From: Bacteroidota bacterium
GTDB lineage: Bacteria; Bacteroidota; Bacteroidia; Bacteroidales; Prolixibacteraceae
Length of the DNA stretch: 43,617 nt
NCBI GenBank assembly: GCA_029265715.1
Contig: JAJUGZ010000027.1
Coordinates: 1 to 43,617 of the forward strand
Direction: 5' to 3'
The notes beneath the pieces are model-generated. The model did not search any database. It was not told the origin of the DNA and saw nothing but the letters and a program-made list of their open reading frames with translations. Shown piece by piece: positions 33,577 to 41,704 of the stretch; the first letter of the stretch is position 1; each line of letters begins with the position of its first letter. Both the position numbers and the translations under genes were made by a program.

Positions 33577-33711
33577 TTGCAAATGCTAAGTCGTTACGTA
33601 TCAATAGGCAGGAATTCGGTGGTTAACGGACAATTAACGACGGATGAATGTCAACAAATAACAATAACTGACTGAGAAAACACCGATCAGACAAAGGACC
33701 GGATGATCGGG

Positions 33712-34203
33712 TTAGTTTATATCCAGTTTCCTGACGTTCAGTTTGTCCGGGCATTCCCGATAAAGTTCGCCGATCGTTTTTTTCAGAATTGGATGGACCA
33801 ATCCGGGAGCAACTTCATTCAACGGGGCCAGCACAAAATTACGTTCCTGAATGCGTGGGTGTGGAACTGTCAGGTCGGGCTGGTCGATAATCTGGTCGTC
33901 GTAAAACAGGATATCAATGTCGATGCTGCGCGATTCGTAACCGCTCTGTTTTCGGATACGGCCCAACGCGCGTTCTGTTTTTTGAATGTGTTGTAAAATG
34001 TCCAGGGCTGGCAGCGAAGTTCTCAATACCAGGACCTGGTTCCAGAAAAAGTCGTCTGATTGAAATCCCCACGGCTCGGTTTCGTAAATCGACGATCGCA
34101 TAATGATCTGGCCAACAGCACTTTCAATGATGAATGCCGCTCTCCGGAACGTATCGTTTTTATTTCCAATATTTGCGCCTAACAATAAATAAACCTTCGA
34201 CAT
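33712..34203 (-). CDS. folK: Hydroxymethyl-dihydropterin pyrophosphokinase, full-length
   Basis: Transfers pyrophosphate from ATP to 6-hydroxymethyl-7,8-dihydropterin in folate synthesis. 163 residues, the normal length. It has LLLGANIGNK at the start, SSIYETEPWGF, NQVLVLRTSL, and the signature ESRSIDIDILFYDDQII, plus VPHPRIQERNFVLAPLNEV, the part that is missing from the short paralogue at 24289. It is transcribed divergently from sppA across a 91-base gap. Confidence 0.96.
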   Translation of the reverse strand: MSKVYLLLGANIGNKNDTFRRAAFIIESAVGQIIMRSSIYETEPWGFQSDDFFWNQVLVLRTSLPALDILQHIQKTERALGRIRKQSGYESRSIDIDILFYDDQIIDQPDLTVPHPRIQERNFVLAPLNEVAPGLVHPILKKTIGELYRECPDKLNVRKLDIN

Positions 34204-34243
34204 AACCGGGGAAAAAGTGTAACAAAATGACTATTTTCGTACA

Positions 34244-34265
34244 AATTTCGCGACGTGACGAAATT
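34244..34265. promoter_or_regulatory. Inverted repeat in the folK/sppA divergent region
   Basis: AATTTCG (34244-34250) and CGAAATT (34259-34265) flank an 8-base spacer in the middle of the shared promoter region. It may be an operator for one or both genes; no regulator is known. Confidence 0.35.
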
Positions 34266-34294
34266 CTAAAGACCGAACACAAAAGTATTAAAAT

Positions 34295-36067
34295 ATGAAG
34301 GATTTTCTGAAGTTTACCTTTGCCTCGATTTTGGGAGTACTGATTGCCGGGGTTTTGCTGGTCATCATTTTAATCGGGATTGTTTCTTCCATGTTGAGTG
34401 TTAGTGAACAACCCACGCAGATTGATAAAAACTCGGTGTTGATTATCCGGCTCGATCAGGAGATTGTTGAGCGAAGCAGCAATAACCCGTTTGAGGACAT
34501 AAATCTGCCGATGCTCGATGTGACCAAAAAGGTGGGTTTGAACGACATTCTGGCCTGTATCCGCAAGGCAAAAACAGATCCCAACATCCGCGGAATTTAC
34601 CTGAACCCTTCGGAAATAAATTCTGGCCTGGCCACGGTTGAAGAAATCCGGAACGCGCTGAAGGACTTCAAAACCTCAGGGAAATTTGTGTATGCCTATG
34701 GCGAGAATGTTTCGCAGAAAGCGTATTACCTGATGAGCGTAGCTGATACGGTTGTACTCAACCCGCAGGGAACGGTTGATTTCAGGGGACTGGGAGGAGA
34801 ACGGAATTTCTACAAAAAAGCGCTTGAAAAACTGGGGGTCGAGGTTCAGATTGTCCGGCACGGCAAATTTAAGGCCGCGGTCGAACCGTTCATGCTCGAT
34901 AAGATGAGCAACGAAAACCGCGAACAAACCGAAACATACCTGAAAAGCCTGTGGACCCAAATGCTGATGGATATCTCGGCCTCGCGCGAAATGGGACTTG
35001 ACGAGCTGAACGACATTGCCGATATGGTGGCGACTTTCCGGAAAGCCGATTTTGCCCTGCAAAAACATTTGGTCGACCGGCTGAAATACAAAGATCAGGT
35101 TATTGACGACCTGAAACAGTTGACCAGCACCCCTTCGGGCGAGGACATCAATGCCGTTGATATTGACATGTACGCAAAAGTTCCTGAGCCGCGCGTTCAT
35201 AAAGGCCTTGCAAAAAAGAAGATTGCCGTGATTTATGCCAGCGGTGAAATTGATTCTGATTTGTCGGGTGATGGAATAAAATCAGAAGAACTTTCGCGGA
35301 CAATCCGCGAAGCCCGCCGTGACTCGTCGGTTAAGGCAATCGTGTTGCGAATCAATTCACCGGGGGGGAGTGCATATGGGTCGGAAGTAATCTGGCGCGA
35401 AGTCAAACTGGCTGCGCAAACCAAACCGTTGGTGGCCTCGATGGGCGATGTAGCTGCTTCCGGGGGTTATTACATCGCTTGCGCTGCCGATTCAATTATG
35501 GCCGACCGCACAACCATTACCGGCTCAATCGGTATTTTCGGGATGATCCCGAATGTGAAGGAACTACTGAACAACAAGTTGGGGATCACCCAGGATGTTG
35601 TTACCACCAACGAACACTCGGATATGATCTCGCTAACCCGCCCCATGACCGAATTTGAACGCAACCTGATGCAGCAGATGATCGAAGATGGCTACAACAC
35701 CTTTATTTCGAGGGTCGCCGAAGGGCGTTCGATGGCCAAAGACAGCGTGGATGCGATTGGACAAGGGCGCGTATGGGCAGCCGAGAATGCCCGGCAAATC
35801 AAGTTGGTTGATGCGTACGGGGGCGTGACCGATGCGATTGAAATGGCCCGTAAAATGGCCGGATTGGATAGCGCTTACCGGGTTGTAAGTTTGCCAAAAC
35901 TGAAAGACCCATTCGAAGAGCTACTCAGAAAACTGCCCGGATCGGCCAAGTCGTTCTTTATGAAAGATGAGTTGAGCGAGACTTATAAATACTATGAGCA
36001 GCTTCGTAAAATTGCCGGACAGAAAGGGATTATCGCCCGGATGCCGTATGATATAACCGTCAATTAG
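34295..36067 (+). CDS. sppA: Signal peptide peptidase SppA, 67K type
   Basis: A membrane-anchored serine-lysine protease of 590 residues that degrades leftover signal peptides. One N-terminal membrane helix lies at about 6-33. Two peptidase S49 halves follow: the N-terminal half holds the general-base lysine region (NFYKKALEKLGV, Lys near 174) and the C-terminal half the nucleophile Ser389 in VAASGGYYIACAADSI. INSPGGSAYGSE is the conserved S49 loop. The stop is followed by nine bases and then ATGAAA, now the left border of a repeat array; before that insertion it probably ran directly into lpxK. Confidence 0.96.
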   Translation: MKDFLKFTFASILGVLIAGVLLVIILIGIVSSMLSVSEQPTQIDKNSVLIIRLDQEIVERSSNNPFEDINLPMLDVTKKVGLNDILACIRKAKTDPNIRGIYLNPSEINSGLATVEEIRNALKDFKTSGKFVYAYGENVSQKAYYLMSVADTVVLNPQGTVDFRGLGGERNFYKKALEKLGVEVQIVRHGKFKAAVEPFMLDKMSNENREQTETYLKSLWTQMLMDISASREMGLDELNDIADMVATFRKADFALQKHLVDRLKYKDQVIDDLKQLTSTPSGEDINAVDIDMYAKVPEPRVHKGLAKKKIAVIYASGEIDSDLSGDGIKSEELSRTIREARRDSSVKAIVLRINSPGGSAYGSEVIWREVKLAAQTKPLVASMGDVAASGGYYIACAADSIMADRTTITGSIGIFGMIPNVKELLNNKLGITQDVVTTNEHSDMISLTRPMTEFERNLMQQMIEDGYNTFISRVAEGRSMAKDSVDAIGQGRVWAAENARQIKLVDAYGGVTDAIEMARKMAGLDSAYRVVSLPKLKDPFEELLRKLPGSAKSFFMKDELSETYKYYEQLRKIAGQKGIIARMPYDITVN

Positions 36068-36076
36068 ATTAAATAA

Positions 36077-36216
36077 ATGAAACGAACATGCCACGGTAAC
36101 AAAATTTATGGTGGTGGCACCAAGGCCATGTAAATATTATTAGAGAAGCTAATTTTTATAGCATGGATTTCCAAGTACACACCTAAATTTCAATATTTTA
36201 ACAACAATATTTACTT
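36077..36216 (+). repeat. Unit D1 (type T, 140 bp)
   Basis: Starts ATGAAACGAACATGCCACGG nine bases after the sppA stop and ends TTTACTT before ATGAAATAG at 36217. One lost A (ACCAAGGCC) breaks the 48-codon frame found in A4 and C3. Confidence 0.78.
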
Positions 36217-36350
36217 ATGAAATAGCCATAAGAGCCATCGCTCATACAAACCGAAAATGTACAAATGGCTATTCCATACCGGTGCGAATTTTATTGAAAA
36301 GCAAAAGCTGTTACGAAAATTGTACGAACTAACATTGAAAATTTATACGG
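36217..36350 (+). repeat. Unit D2 (type S without insert, 134 bp)
   Basis: Same length as the unit inside the RAYT gene at 41571. AATAGCCAT pairs with ATGGCTATT. The 3' module GCTGTTACGAAAATTGTACG to TTTATACGG is intact and is followed by ATGAAA at 36351. Confidence 0.82.
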
Positions 36351-36538
36351 ATGAAATAGCCATGAGTGCCAAAGTTCACATTAAACGAGAATGTACAAGC
36401 TATTCGCTTCGCAGATTTCAATGCGTGGATCGTTGCTGCGCTCCGATTCGCAAGCTCAATTCCATGTCAGTGCTAATTTGATTGAAAAGCAAAAACTGTT
36501 ACGAAAATTTTATGAACCTGCTTTGAAAATTTGTACAC
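36351..36538 (+). repeat. Unit D3 (type S with insert, 188 bp) abutting the lpxK start
   Basis: A type S unit with the 57-bp insert and small deletions. Its 3' module is diverged (TTTTATGAACC, TTTGTACAC) and ends directly at ATGAAG, the start of lpxK at 36539. Confidence 0.8.
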
Positions 36539-37636
36539 ATGAAGAAAGCTTTTTTATATCCGCTTTCACTGATTTTCGGGTTGATTGTTTACCTGCGCAA
36601 CAAACTCTATGATTCAAAAATCTTTAAATCATACGAATTTGATGTGCCGGTTATTTCCATTGGAAATATCACGGTAGGAGGAACTGGTAAAACGCCGCAT
36701 ACCGAGTATTTGGTCGATTTGCTCCGGAAACAGTTTAATGTAGTGACCGTCAGTCGGGGTTACAAGCGCAAAACCAAGGGTTACAAGGAAGTTGAAGTGA
36801 CCAGTACCGCCCTCGAGGTAGGCGACGAGCCATTGCAGATAAAGAATAAGTTCAACGATATTCAGGTGGTTGTTGATGAAAAGCGTGTCCATGCAATCAA
36901 TAAACTTCTGAGTCAGGACCCGGTACCTGATGTGATTTTGCTTGACGACGCCTACCAGCACCGCAGTGTCATCCCGGGAATCAATATCTTGCTGATCGAT
37001 TACAATCGCCCCATCAGTACCGACTGGCTTTTGCCATATGGCCGTTTGCGCGAAGGGAAAATGCAGGAACGCCGGGCCAATATCATCATTTACACGAAAT
37101 GCCCCTCCGAAATCAAGCCGATAACCCGTCGGCTGACGATGAAAGAGGTTCATCTGAGGCCATATCAGTCGCTTTATTTTACGACCATGGTTTATGGCGA
37201 TCCGGTCCCGGTTTTCCCGGGCGAGGCCCCGGTCGTGCAGTCGTTGTTGGCTGGCAATCAAAGTATTTTGTTGATTGTGGGTATTGCCGGGCCAGAACAT
37301 ATCCAGAAATACCTGGAGTCGTTCACCAGCGATATAACTGTCCTGAAATTTCCGGACCACCACAACTATTCTGCTTCCGACCTGAATAAAATGGAACAGA
37401 AATTTTTTGAACTTTCTTCGGAGAAAAAACTTGTTATTACGACCGAGAAAGATTCAATGCGCCTGAAAGACCTGGATATTCCTCCGGTTATCAGGGAAAA
37501 CTTATATTACATTCCTTTGAAAATCAAATTCCTTGACAGCGAAGGGAAAAGCTTTGACGAAAAAATTGTAAACTATGTTAGAGAAAATAAAAGCAACCGC
37601 GAGCTTCATAAGCGAAAAGGTAAAAAGGCCAATTGA
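36539..37636 (+). CDS. lpxK: Tetraacyldisaccharide 4'-kinase
   Basis: Phosphorylates the 4' position of the lipid A precursor at the inner membrane face. 365 residues. An N-terminal membrane-associated helix (about 4-20) is followed by a P-loop, GNITVGGTGKTPHTEY with Lys51/Thr52, then VSRGYKRKTKG and DVILLDDAYQHR, which matches the family DDGFQHR motif with Ala-Tyr variation. The last 62 bases overlap the start of the purine nucleoside phosphorylase gene in another frame. The ATGAAG start directly follows repeat unit D3. Confidence 0.94.
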   Translation: MKKAFLYPLSLIFGLIVYLRNKLYDSKIFKSYEFDVPVISIGNITVGGTGKTPHTEYLVDLLRKQFNVVTVSRGYKRKTKGYKEVEVTSTALEVGDEPLQIKNKFNDIQVVVDEKRVHAINKLLSQDPVPDVILLDDAYQHRSVIPGINILLIDYNRPISTDWLLPYGRLREGKMQERRANIIIYTKCPSEIKPITRRLTMKEVHLRPYQSLYFTTMVYGDPVPVFPGEAPVVQSLLAGNQSILLIVGIAGPEHIQKYLESFTSDITVLKFPDHHNYSASDLNKMEQKFFELSSEKKLVITTEKDSMRLKDLDIPPVIRENLYYIPLKIKFLDSEGKSFDEKIVNYVRENKSNRELHKRKGKKAN

Positions 37637-38387
37637 TGCCGGAATTATTCTTGGTTCCGGATTGGGCGGGTTAGTCAATGAAATCGATATTGAACTGACC
37701 ATCGCCTATGCAGAAATTCCCAATTTCCCGGTTTCTACAGTCGATGGCCACAACGGGCACCTGATCGTCGGGACGCTGGGTGGAAAGACGGTGCTGGCTA
37801 TGCAGGGCCGTTTCCATTTTTACGAAGGTTATTCGATGAAGGAAGTAACCTTCCCGGTTCGGGTAATGAAACAAATCGGGATCAACAACCTGTTTGTGTC
37901 CAATGCTTCCGGAGGGTTAAACCCGGAGTATAATGTGGGCGATATCATTGTTATTTCCGACCATATTAACTTTTTTCCTGAACATCCGCTGCACGGTAAA
38001 AACATAGACGAACTGGGGCCGCGTTTTCCCGATATGAGCAAAACTTACGACATTCATCTTCGGAACAAAGCCAAACTGATTGCCATCAAAAACGGCATTA
38101 CCATTAAGGAAGGCGTGTATGTTGGCGTTCAGGGGCCAACCTTCGAAACCCCGTCCGAGTATAAAATGTTCCGCTTGCTGGGCGGTGACCTGGTCGGTAT
38201 GTCGACCGTCCCGGAAGTAATCGTGGCCCGTCACATGGGCATGACTGTTTTCGGCATTTCGATTGTGACCGACAGCGGCGTGCCCGGGCAGATTGTAGAG
38301 ATTTCGCACGAAGAAGTCCAGGAAGTGGCTATGAAAGCCGAACCCAAAATGACCTTGATCCTGAAAGAACTCATTGCCGGATTGTAG
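37575..38387 (+). CDS. punA: Purine nucleoside phosphorylase, class I
   Basis: Cleaves inosine and guanosine with phosphate in purine salvage. 270 residues, the family length. Typical motifs are GIILGSGLGGLV (phosphate site), PVSTVDGHNGHLIVG, MQGRFHFYEGY, VSNASGGLNPEYNVGDI, QGPTFETPSEYKMFRLLGGDLVGMSTVPEVIVA and TDSGVPG with the base-binding region. The ATG at 37575 lies 62 bases inside lpxK. The MLEKIKATASFISEKV N-terminus is a natural first helix, so the overlap is probably real. This gene pairing is common in Bacteroidota as far as I recall. Confidence 0.95.
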   Translation: MLEKIKATASFISEKVKRPIDAGIILGSGLGGLVNEIDIELTIAYAEIPNFPVSTVDGHNGHLIVGTLGGKTVLAMQGRFHFYEGYSMKEVTFPVRVMKQIGINNLFVSNASGGLNPEYNVGDIIVISDHINFFPEHPLHGKNIDELGPRFPDMSKTYDIHLRNKAKLIAIKNGITIKEGVYVGVQGPTFETPSEYKMFRLLGGDLVGMSTVPEVIVARHMGMTVFGISIVTDSGVPGQIVEISHEEVQEVAMKAEPKMTLILKELIAGL

Positions 38388-38431
38388 CCGGATACCTGTA
38401 TGAAGCCTGAATCCCGCGAAAACGATCTGGA

Positions 38432-39088
38432 ATGGACTTGCTGATTATTGCACTCGCCCCGGTTGCTGCTCTGTTGTTTTTTATCTACATCAGGGACAAG
38501 TACGAAAAAGAACCTCCGCAAATGTTGTTTCGCGCGTTGGGACTGGGGGCATTGGTTGTTTTCCCGGTTATGACAGTCGAGCGTACCCTGAGCGTGTACC
38601 TGGTTTTTTTCGATGGCTTGCTGAATACGTTCTGGCATGCTTTTGTGGTGGCGGCTTTTACCGAAGAATCGTTCAAACTGTTGGCCTTGTACCTGCTGGT
38701 TTGGCGCAGTGTCCATTTTAGCCAGAAGTTCGACGGAATTGTTTACGCCGTTTTTGTATCGATGGGTTTTGCTGCGATCGAAAACATCATGTATGTGTTC
38801 GATTATGGCTATCAAACCGGGTTGGTGCGTGCATTTACGGCTGTTCCGGGGCATTTCCTGTTTGCTATCCCGATGGGATTTTACTTCGGATTGGCCAAAT
38901 TTTATCCAGCCGACCGGCAACGACTGATGAAAGCAGCTCTGATTTACCCCATCTTGTTACATGGTGTTTACGATTTTATCCTGATGTCGCAGCATTTCCT
39001 GTATTTCCTGGTTTTTATTCCTTTCGTCGTTTTTATGTGGCGTTACGGCATGGATAAAATCCGAAAACTGGCAGAGGATAATCAATAA
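38432..39088 (+). CDS. PrsW-family intramembrane metalloprotease
   Basis: A membrane protein of 218 residues with seven or eight hydrophobic segments. The PrsW signature is present: FTEESFKLLAL (Glu-Glu pair), FDGIVYAVFVSMGFAAIENIMY, PGHFLFAIPMGFYFG and LLHGVYDF, whose Glu and His residues are the likely metal ligands. In Bacillus subtilis PrsW cuts the anti-sigma RsiW. Here no local target is evident, and the FecR anti-sigma at 3277 belongs to a different control scheme. It lies 44 bases after punA in a run of same-strand genes. Confidence 0.9.
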   Translation: MDLLIIALAPVAALLFFIYIRDKYEKEPPQMLFRALGLGALVVFPVMTVERTLSVYLVFFDGLLNTFWHAFVVAAFTEESFKLLALYLLVWRSVHFSQKFDGIVYAVFVSMGFAAIENIMYVFDYGYQTGLVRAFTAVPGHFLFAIPMGFYFGLAKFYPADRQRLMKAALIYPILLHGVYDFILMSQHFLYFLVFIPFVVFMWRYGMDKIRKLAEDNQ

Positions 39089-39094
39089 AAGAGG

Positions 39095-39619
39095 ATGATG
39101 GCTTTAATAAAATCCAGATATCAAAAAATACCGGTCAGGACCTGGTTCCTGACTTTCGCAGGGAAGATTTCTGAATGTTTGGCAGAAAGCACAGAGAGTG
39201 CCAGGCTCTGGAAAAACCCGCAGACCGACGAATATTTGAGAATATATTCCGAGGTTGGCCGGATTTGGGGCTGGACGGGGCGTTTGCTGAAGACGCGCGA
39301 AGAGTTGGCCGCCTTGTTGCAGTCTCCCGAAAACGAAGTCTGGCTGTTTTATTCAGGTAACGAACTGGCAGGCTTTTTTGAACTGGTGCGGGCCGGGGCG
39401 GAAACCGAAATCGTTTATCTCGGACTTTTGCCCGAATGGATTGGCAAAGGGCTGGGGCAGACGTTGATCCGAACAGCCGTTGCAATGGCCGGGAAAAATG
39501 GCGAAAAGGTGTGGCTGCATACCTGTGAACGCGACCACCCTTCGGCCCTCAAATCGTATCTAAAGTCGGGGTTTGTAGTTGAGAATGAACACACGTTAAT
39601 GGAATATTATCCGGAATAG
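39095..39619 (+). CDS. GNAT-family N-acetyltransferase
   Basis: A 174-residue protein with the acetyl-CoA fold. Strand 4 is TEIVYLGLLPEW, and the pyrophosphate-binding loop is IGKGLGQTLI, matching Q/RxxGxG/A with Gly at the usual places. The C-terminal HPSALKSYLKSGFVVENEHTL is the typical end. Substrate is unknown. It begins six bases after the prsW stop and ends two bases before the next start, so it is part of the same operon. The first 20 residues are basic and may be a helix outside the core. Confidence 0.88.
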   Translation: MMALIKSRYQKIPVRTWFLTFAGKISECLAESTESARLWKNPQTDEYLRIYSEVGRIWGWTGRLLKTREELAALLQSPENEVWLFYSGNELAGFFELVRAGAETEIVYLGLLPEWIGKGLGQTLIRTAVAMAGKNGEKVWLHTCERDHPSALKSYLKSGFVVENEHTLMEYYPE

Positions 39620-39621
39620 AA

Positions 39622-40569
39622 ATGAAAACCCCAACATTTAACGATATCGAAGCGGCTTACGAGCGGATCCGTCCGTTTGCCCACCGCACGCCGGTAATGA
39701 CTTGCCAGGCAATCAATAAAATGACCGGCGCCAACCTGTTTTTCAAGTGCGAAAACTTTCAGAAAGTGGGCGCTTTTAAGTTTCGGGGCGCCGCCAATGC
39801 CGTTTTTTCACTTTCTCCGGAAGAGGCTGCCAAAGGTGTTTGCACCCACTCGTCGGGAAACCACGCCGCGGCGTTGGCTTTGGCCGCCCGGATGCGGGGT
39901 ATTCCGGCCTATATCGTGATGCCTGCCAATGCCCCGGAAATCAAAAAGAAAGCGGTGGCAGGTTATGGTGCGGTTATCACGTTTTGTGAGCCAACGCTGG
40001 CCGCCCGCGAATCGACATTACAACGTGTGGCGGCCGAGACGGGCGCAACCGAAATTCATCCATACAACAATTTCAACGTGATTTGCGGACAGGGAACGGC
40101 CGCGAAAGAACTGATCGAAGATTCCGGGCCGTTCGATGTGGTGATGGCGCCGGTTGGCGGCGGAGGGTTGCTGAGCGGGACAGCCATTGCAACCAAAGCG
40201 CTTTTGCCCGAAGCCCGCGTGATTGCTGCCGAACCGGCCGGGGCCGACGATGCTTTCCGCTCGTTTTACAGCCAAACGCTGATGCCTTCTGTTAACCCCA
40301 AAACTATTGCTGACGGGTTGCTGACTTCGCTGGGGGCACTGAATTTTCAGATCATCCAAGAAAAAGTCGACGGGATTGTGACTGTTTCCGAAGAAAAAAT
40401 CGTGGAAGCCATGCGCCTGATATGGGAACGGATGAAAATCATTATTGAACCGTCGTCGGCAGTTCCGCTGGCGGCTTTGCTCAAAAGGAAAGTAGATGTG
40501 GATGGTAAACGGGTCGGCATTATTCTTTCCGGAGGAAACTTGGACCTGGGGAAATTGCCGTTTAAATAA
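39622..40569 (+). CDS. Threonine/serine dehydratase, PLP fold type II
   Basis: A PLP enzyme of 315 residues related to catabolic threonine deaminase and serine racemase. The PLP lysine is Lys53 in GAFKFRGA, the Asn-His strand is SSGNHAAALALAA, and the phosphate-binding loop is VGGGGLLSG. The C-terminal ILSGGNLDLGKL closes the fold. There is no ACT regulatory domain, so it is not a feedback-controlled IlvA. Threonine deamination to 2-oxobutyrate, serine deamination or serine racemisation are all possible. It sits two bases after the GNAT gene and seven before MazG. Confidence 0.92.
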   Translation: MKTPTFNDIEAAYERIRPFAHRTPVMTCQAINKMTGANLFFKCENFQKVGAFKFRGAANAVFSLSPEEAAKGVCTHSSGNHAAALALAARMRGIPAYIVMPANAPEIKKKAVAGYGAVITFCEPTLAARESTLQRVAAETGATEIHPYNNFNVICGQGTAAKELIEDSGPFDVVMAPVGGGGLLSGTAIATKALLPEARVIAAEPAGADDAFRSFYSQTLMPSVNPKTIADGLLTSLGALNFQIIQEKVDGIVTVSEEKIVEAMRLIWERMKIIIEPSSAVPLAALLKRKVDVDGKRVGIILSGGNLDLGKLPFK

Positions 40570-40576
40570 ATTGAAC

Positions 40577-40924
40577 ATGACAGCGACAAATCAGAATATT
40601 AGTCTGGCCGATGCCCAGCGCATGGTTGATGAATGGATTAAAACCATTGGGGTGCGCTATTTCAGCGAACTGACCAACCTGGCCATCCTGACCGAAGAAG
40701 TGGGCGAACTGGCCCGCATTATGGCACGAACTTACGGTGACCAATCGTTTAAAAAATCGGACGAGGGGAAAAACCTGGCCGACGAAATGGCCGACGTGCT
40801 TTGGGTGCTGATCTGCCTGGCTAATCAAACCGGTGTCGATCTGAACGGGGCTTTCCTGAAAAACATGGAGAAAAAAACTGCGCGCGACAAAGACCGGCAC
40901 CGCAATAACGAGAAACTGAAATAG
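40577..40924 (+). CDS. MazG-like nucleotide pyrophosphohydrolase
   Basis: A 115-residue single-domain MazG-type enzyme that hydrolyses nucleoside triphosphates to monophosphates. The metal site is EEVGELARIMAR followed by NLADEMADVLWVLICLAN, i.e. the ExxE...ExxD pattern. The C-terminus is basic (KKTARDKDRHRNNEK). The in-frame region before 40577 overlaps the dehydratase and is not counted; the ATG at 40577 gives the usual start. It is the last gene of the same-strand run that starts at lpxK. Confidence 0.92.
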   Translation: MTATNQNISLADAQRMVDEWIKTIGVRYFSELTNLAILTEEVGELARIMARTYGDQSFKKSDEGKNLADEMADVLWVLICLANQTGVDLNGAFLKNMEKKTARDKDRHRNNEKLK

Positions 40925-41061
40925 TCGCGAGTATGAGATATGAAAAGAGAAAATTAGGTCGACGGGAGATGATTTGAAGGAGGCGTGTTTTTGTCATAGA
41001 TGTATTTTTAGATAGATATCTGATAGAATGTTCTGCGTACCGAGGGGACAATTTAATTCAG

Positions 41062-41119
41062 CCCAAGGCGCTGCGCCTTGGGATAATTTAGCGATGATGA
41101 AAAAAGCACCCTGAAAGGG
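41062..41119. repeat. REP-like palindromes left of the RAYT gene
   Basis: CCCAAGGCGC (41062-41071) and GCGCCTTGGG (41073-41082) make ten perfect pairs, and CCCT/AGGG follow at 41109-41119. The same motifs, GCCCT/AGGGC and CCCAAGGCG, are found to the right of the gene. This is the usual setting of a RAYT gene between its own repeats. Confidence 0.75.
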
Positions 41120-41140
41120 CAATTCAAAAATCAAAAGAAT

Positions 41141-41647
41141 ATGTCGCAGTCATTGTCAAAGTTGTATTTGCACCTAATTTTTCATGTTAAAGATTTGTCG
41201 GTACAAATCAAAAATGAAGATAAAAATGAATTGTATGCCTATATTGGTTCAATCATTAAGAATAACGGTTCAATTCCAATCATCATAACCGGGACAAATG
41301 ATCACCTTCACATTCTTTGCGTGATGTCAAAAAATATTACTTTAGCGGCATTAACCGAAGAAATAAAGCGGCATAGCAGTCGGTGGATAAAGACAAAAGG
41401 ACTTTATTATTCCGGATTTGCGTGGCAAGGTGGGTATGCGGGTTTCTCTGTTAGTCAATCTTTACATGATAAAACGAAAAGTTATATTCAAAACCAGGAA
41501 CACCATCATAAAAGGATGACATTCAAGGAAGAGTTGATTGCATTTTTAACAGAATATGGAATTGAGTATGATGAAATAGCCATGTGCGCCAACGTTCACA
41601 CCAACCGAAAATGTATAAATGGCTATTCCATTCCGGAGCTAACTTGA
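41141..41647 (+). CDS. REP-associated tyrosine transposase (RAYT), C-terminus replaced by a repeat unit
   Basis: A single-domain IS200-like Y1 transposase of 168 residues. His55 and His57 in NDHLHIL form the HUH metal site, and the nucleophile is Tyr115 in KSYIQNQEHHHKR. The fold is complete through FLTEYGIEYDE (residue 145). After that the reading frame runs into a 134-bp ATGAAA-bounded unit and adds 23 foreign residues before the stop at 41645. Removing one repeat-to-repeat period joins GATGAA to GATGAAAAATATTTATGG and gives EYDEKYLWTD plus a stop at 41728, the kind of end expected for this family. The catalytic residues are untouched, so it may still be active. Flanking palindromes fit a RAYT/REP pair. 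Confidence 0.9.
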   Translation: MSQSLSKLYLHLIFHVKDLSVQIKNEDKNELYAYIGSIIKNNGSIPIIITGTNDHLHILCVMSKNITLAALTEEIKRHSSRWIKTKGLYYSGFAWQGGYAGFSVSQSLHDKTKSYIQNQEHHHKRMTFKEELIAFLTEYGIEYDEIAMCANVHTNRKCINGYSIPELT

Positions 41648-41704
41648 TCAAAAAGTAAAAGCTGTTACGAAAATTGTACGAACCAACATTGAAAATTTAT
41701 ACGG
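41571..41704 (+). repeat. Unit E (type S, 134 bp) inserted in the RAYT 3' end
   Basis: Lies between GATGAAA at 41570-41576 and GATGAAA at 41704-41710. AATAGCCAT pairs with ATGGCTATT. It shares the 3' module GCTGTTACGAAAATTGTACG to TTTATACGG with D2 and A3. It is the clearest case of an insertion into a known reading frame. Confidence 0.88.

Noticed and set aside
36257-36612. Small genes inside the sppA-lpxK gap
   Set aside because: The two overlapping frames are made entirely of repeat sequence; copies elsewhere contain stops, so they are treated as repeat units.
41141-41647. The RAYT transposase as the proven mover of the ATGAAA units
   Set aside because: Its own flanking palindromes differ from the units; the only link is that a unit sits in its 3' end. 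The idea is left open but not claimed.
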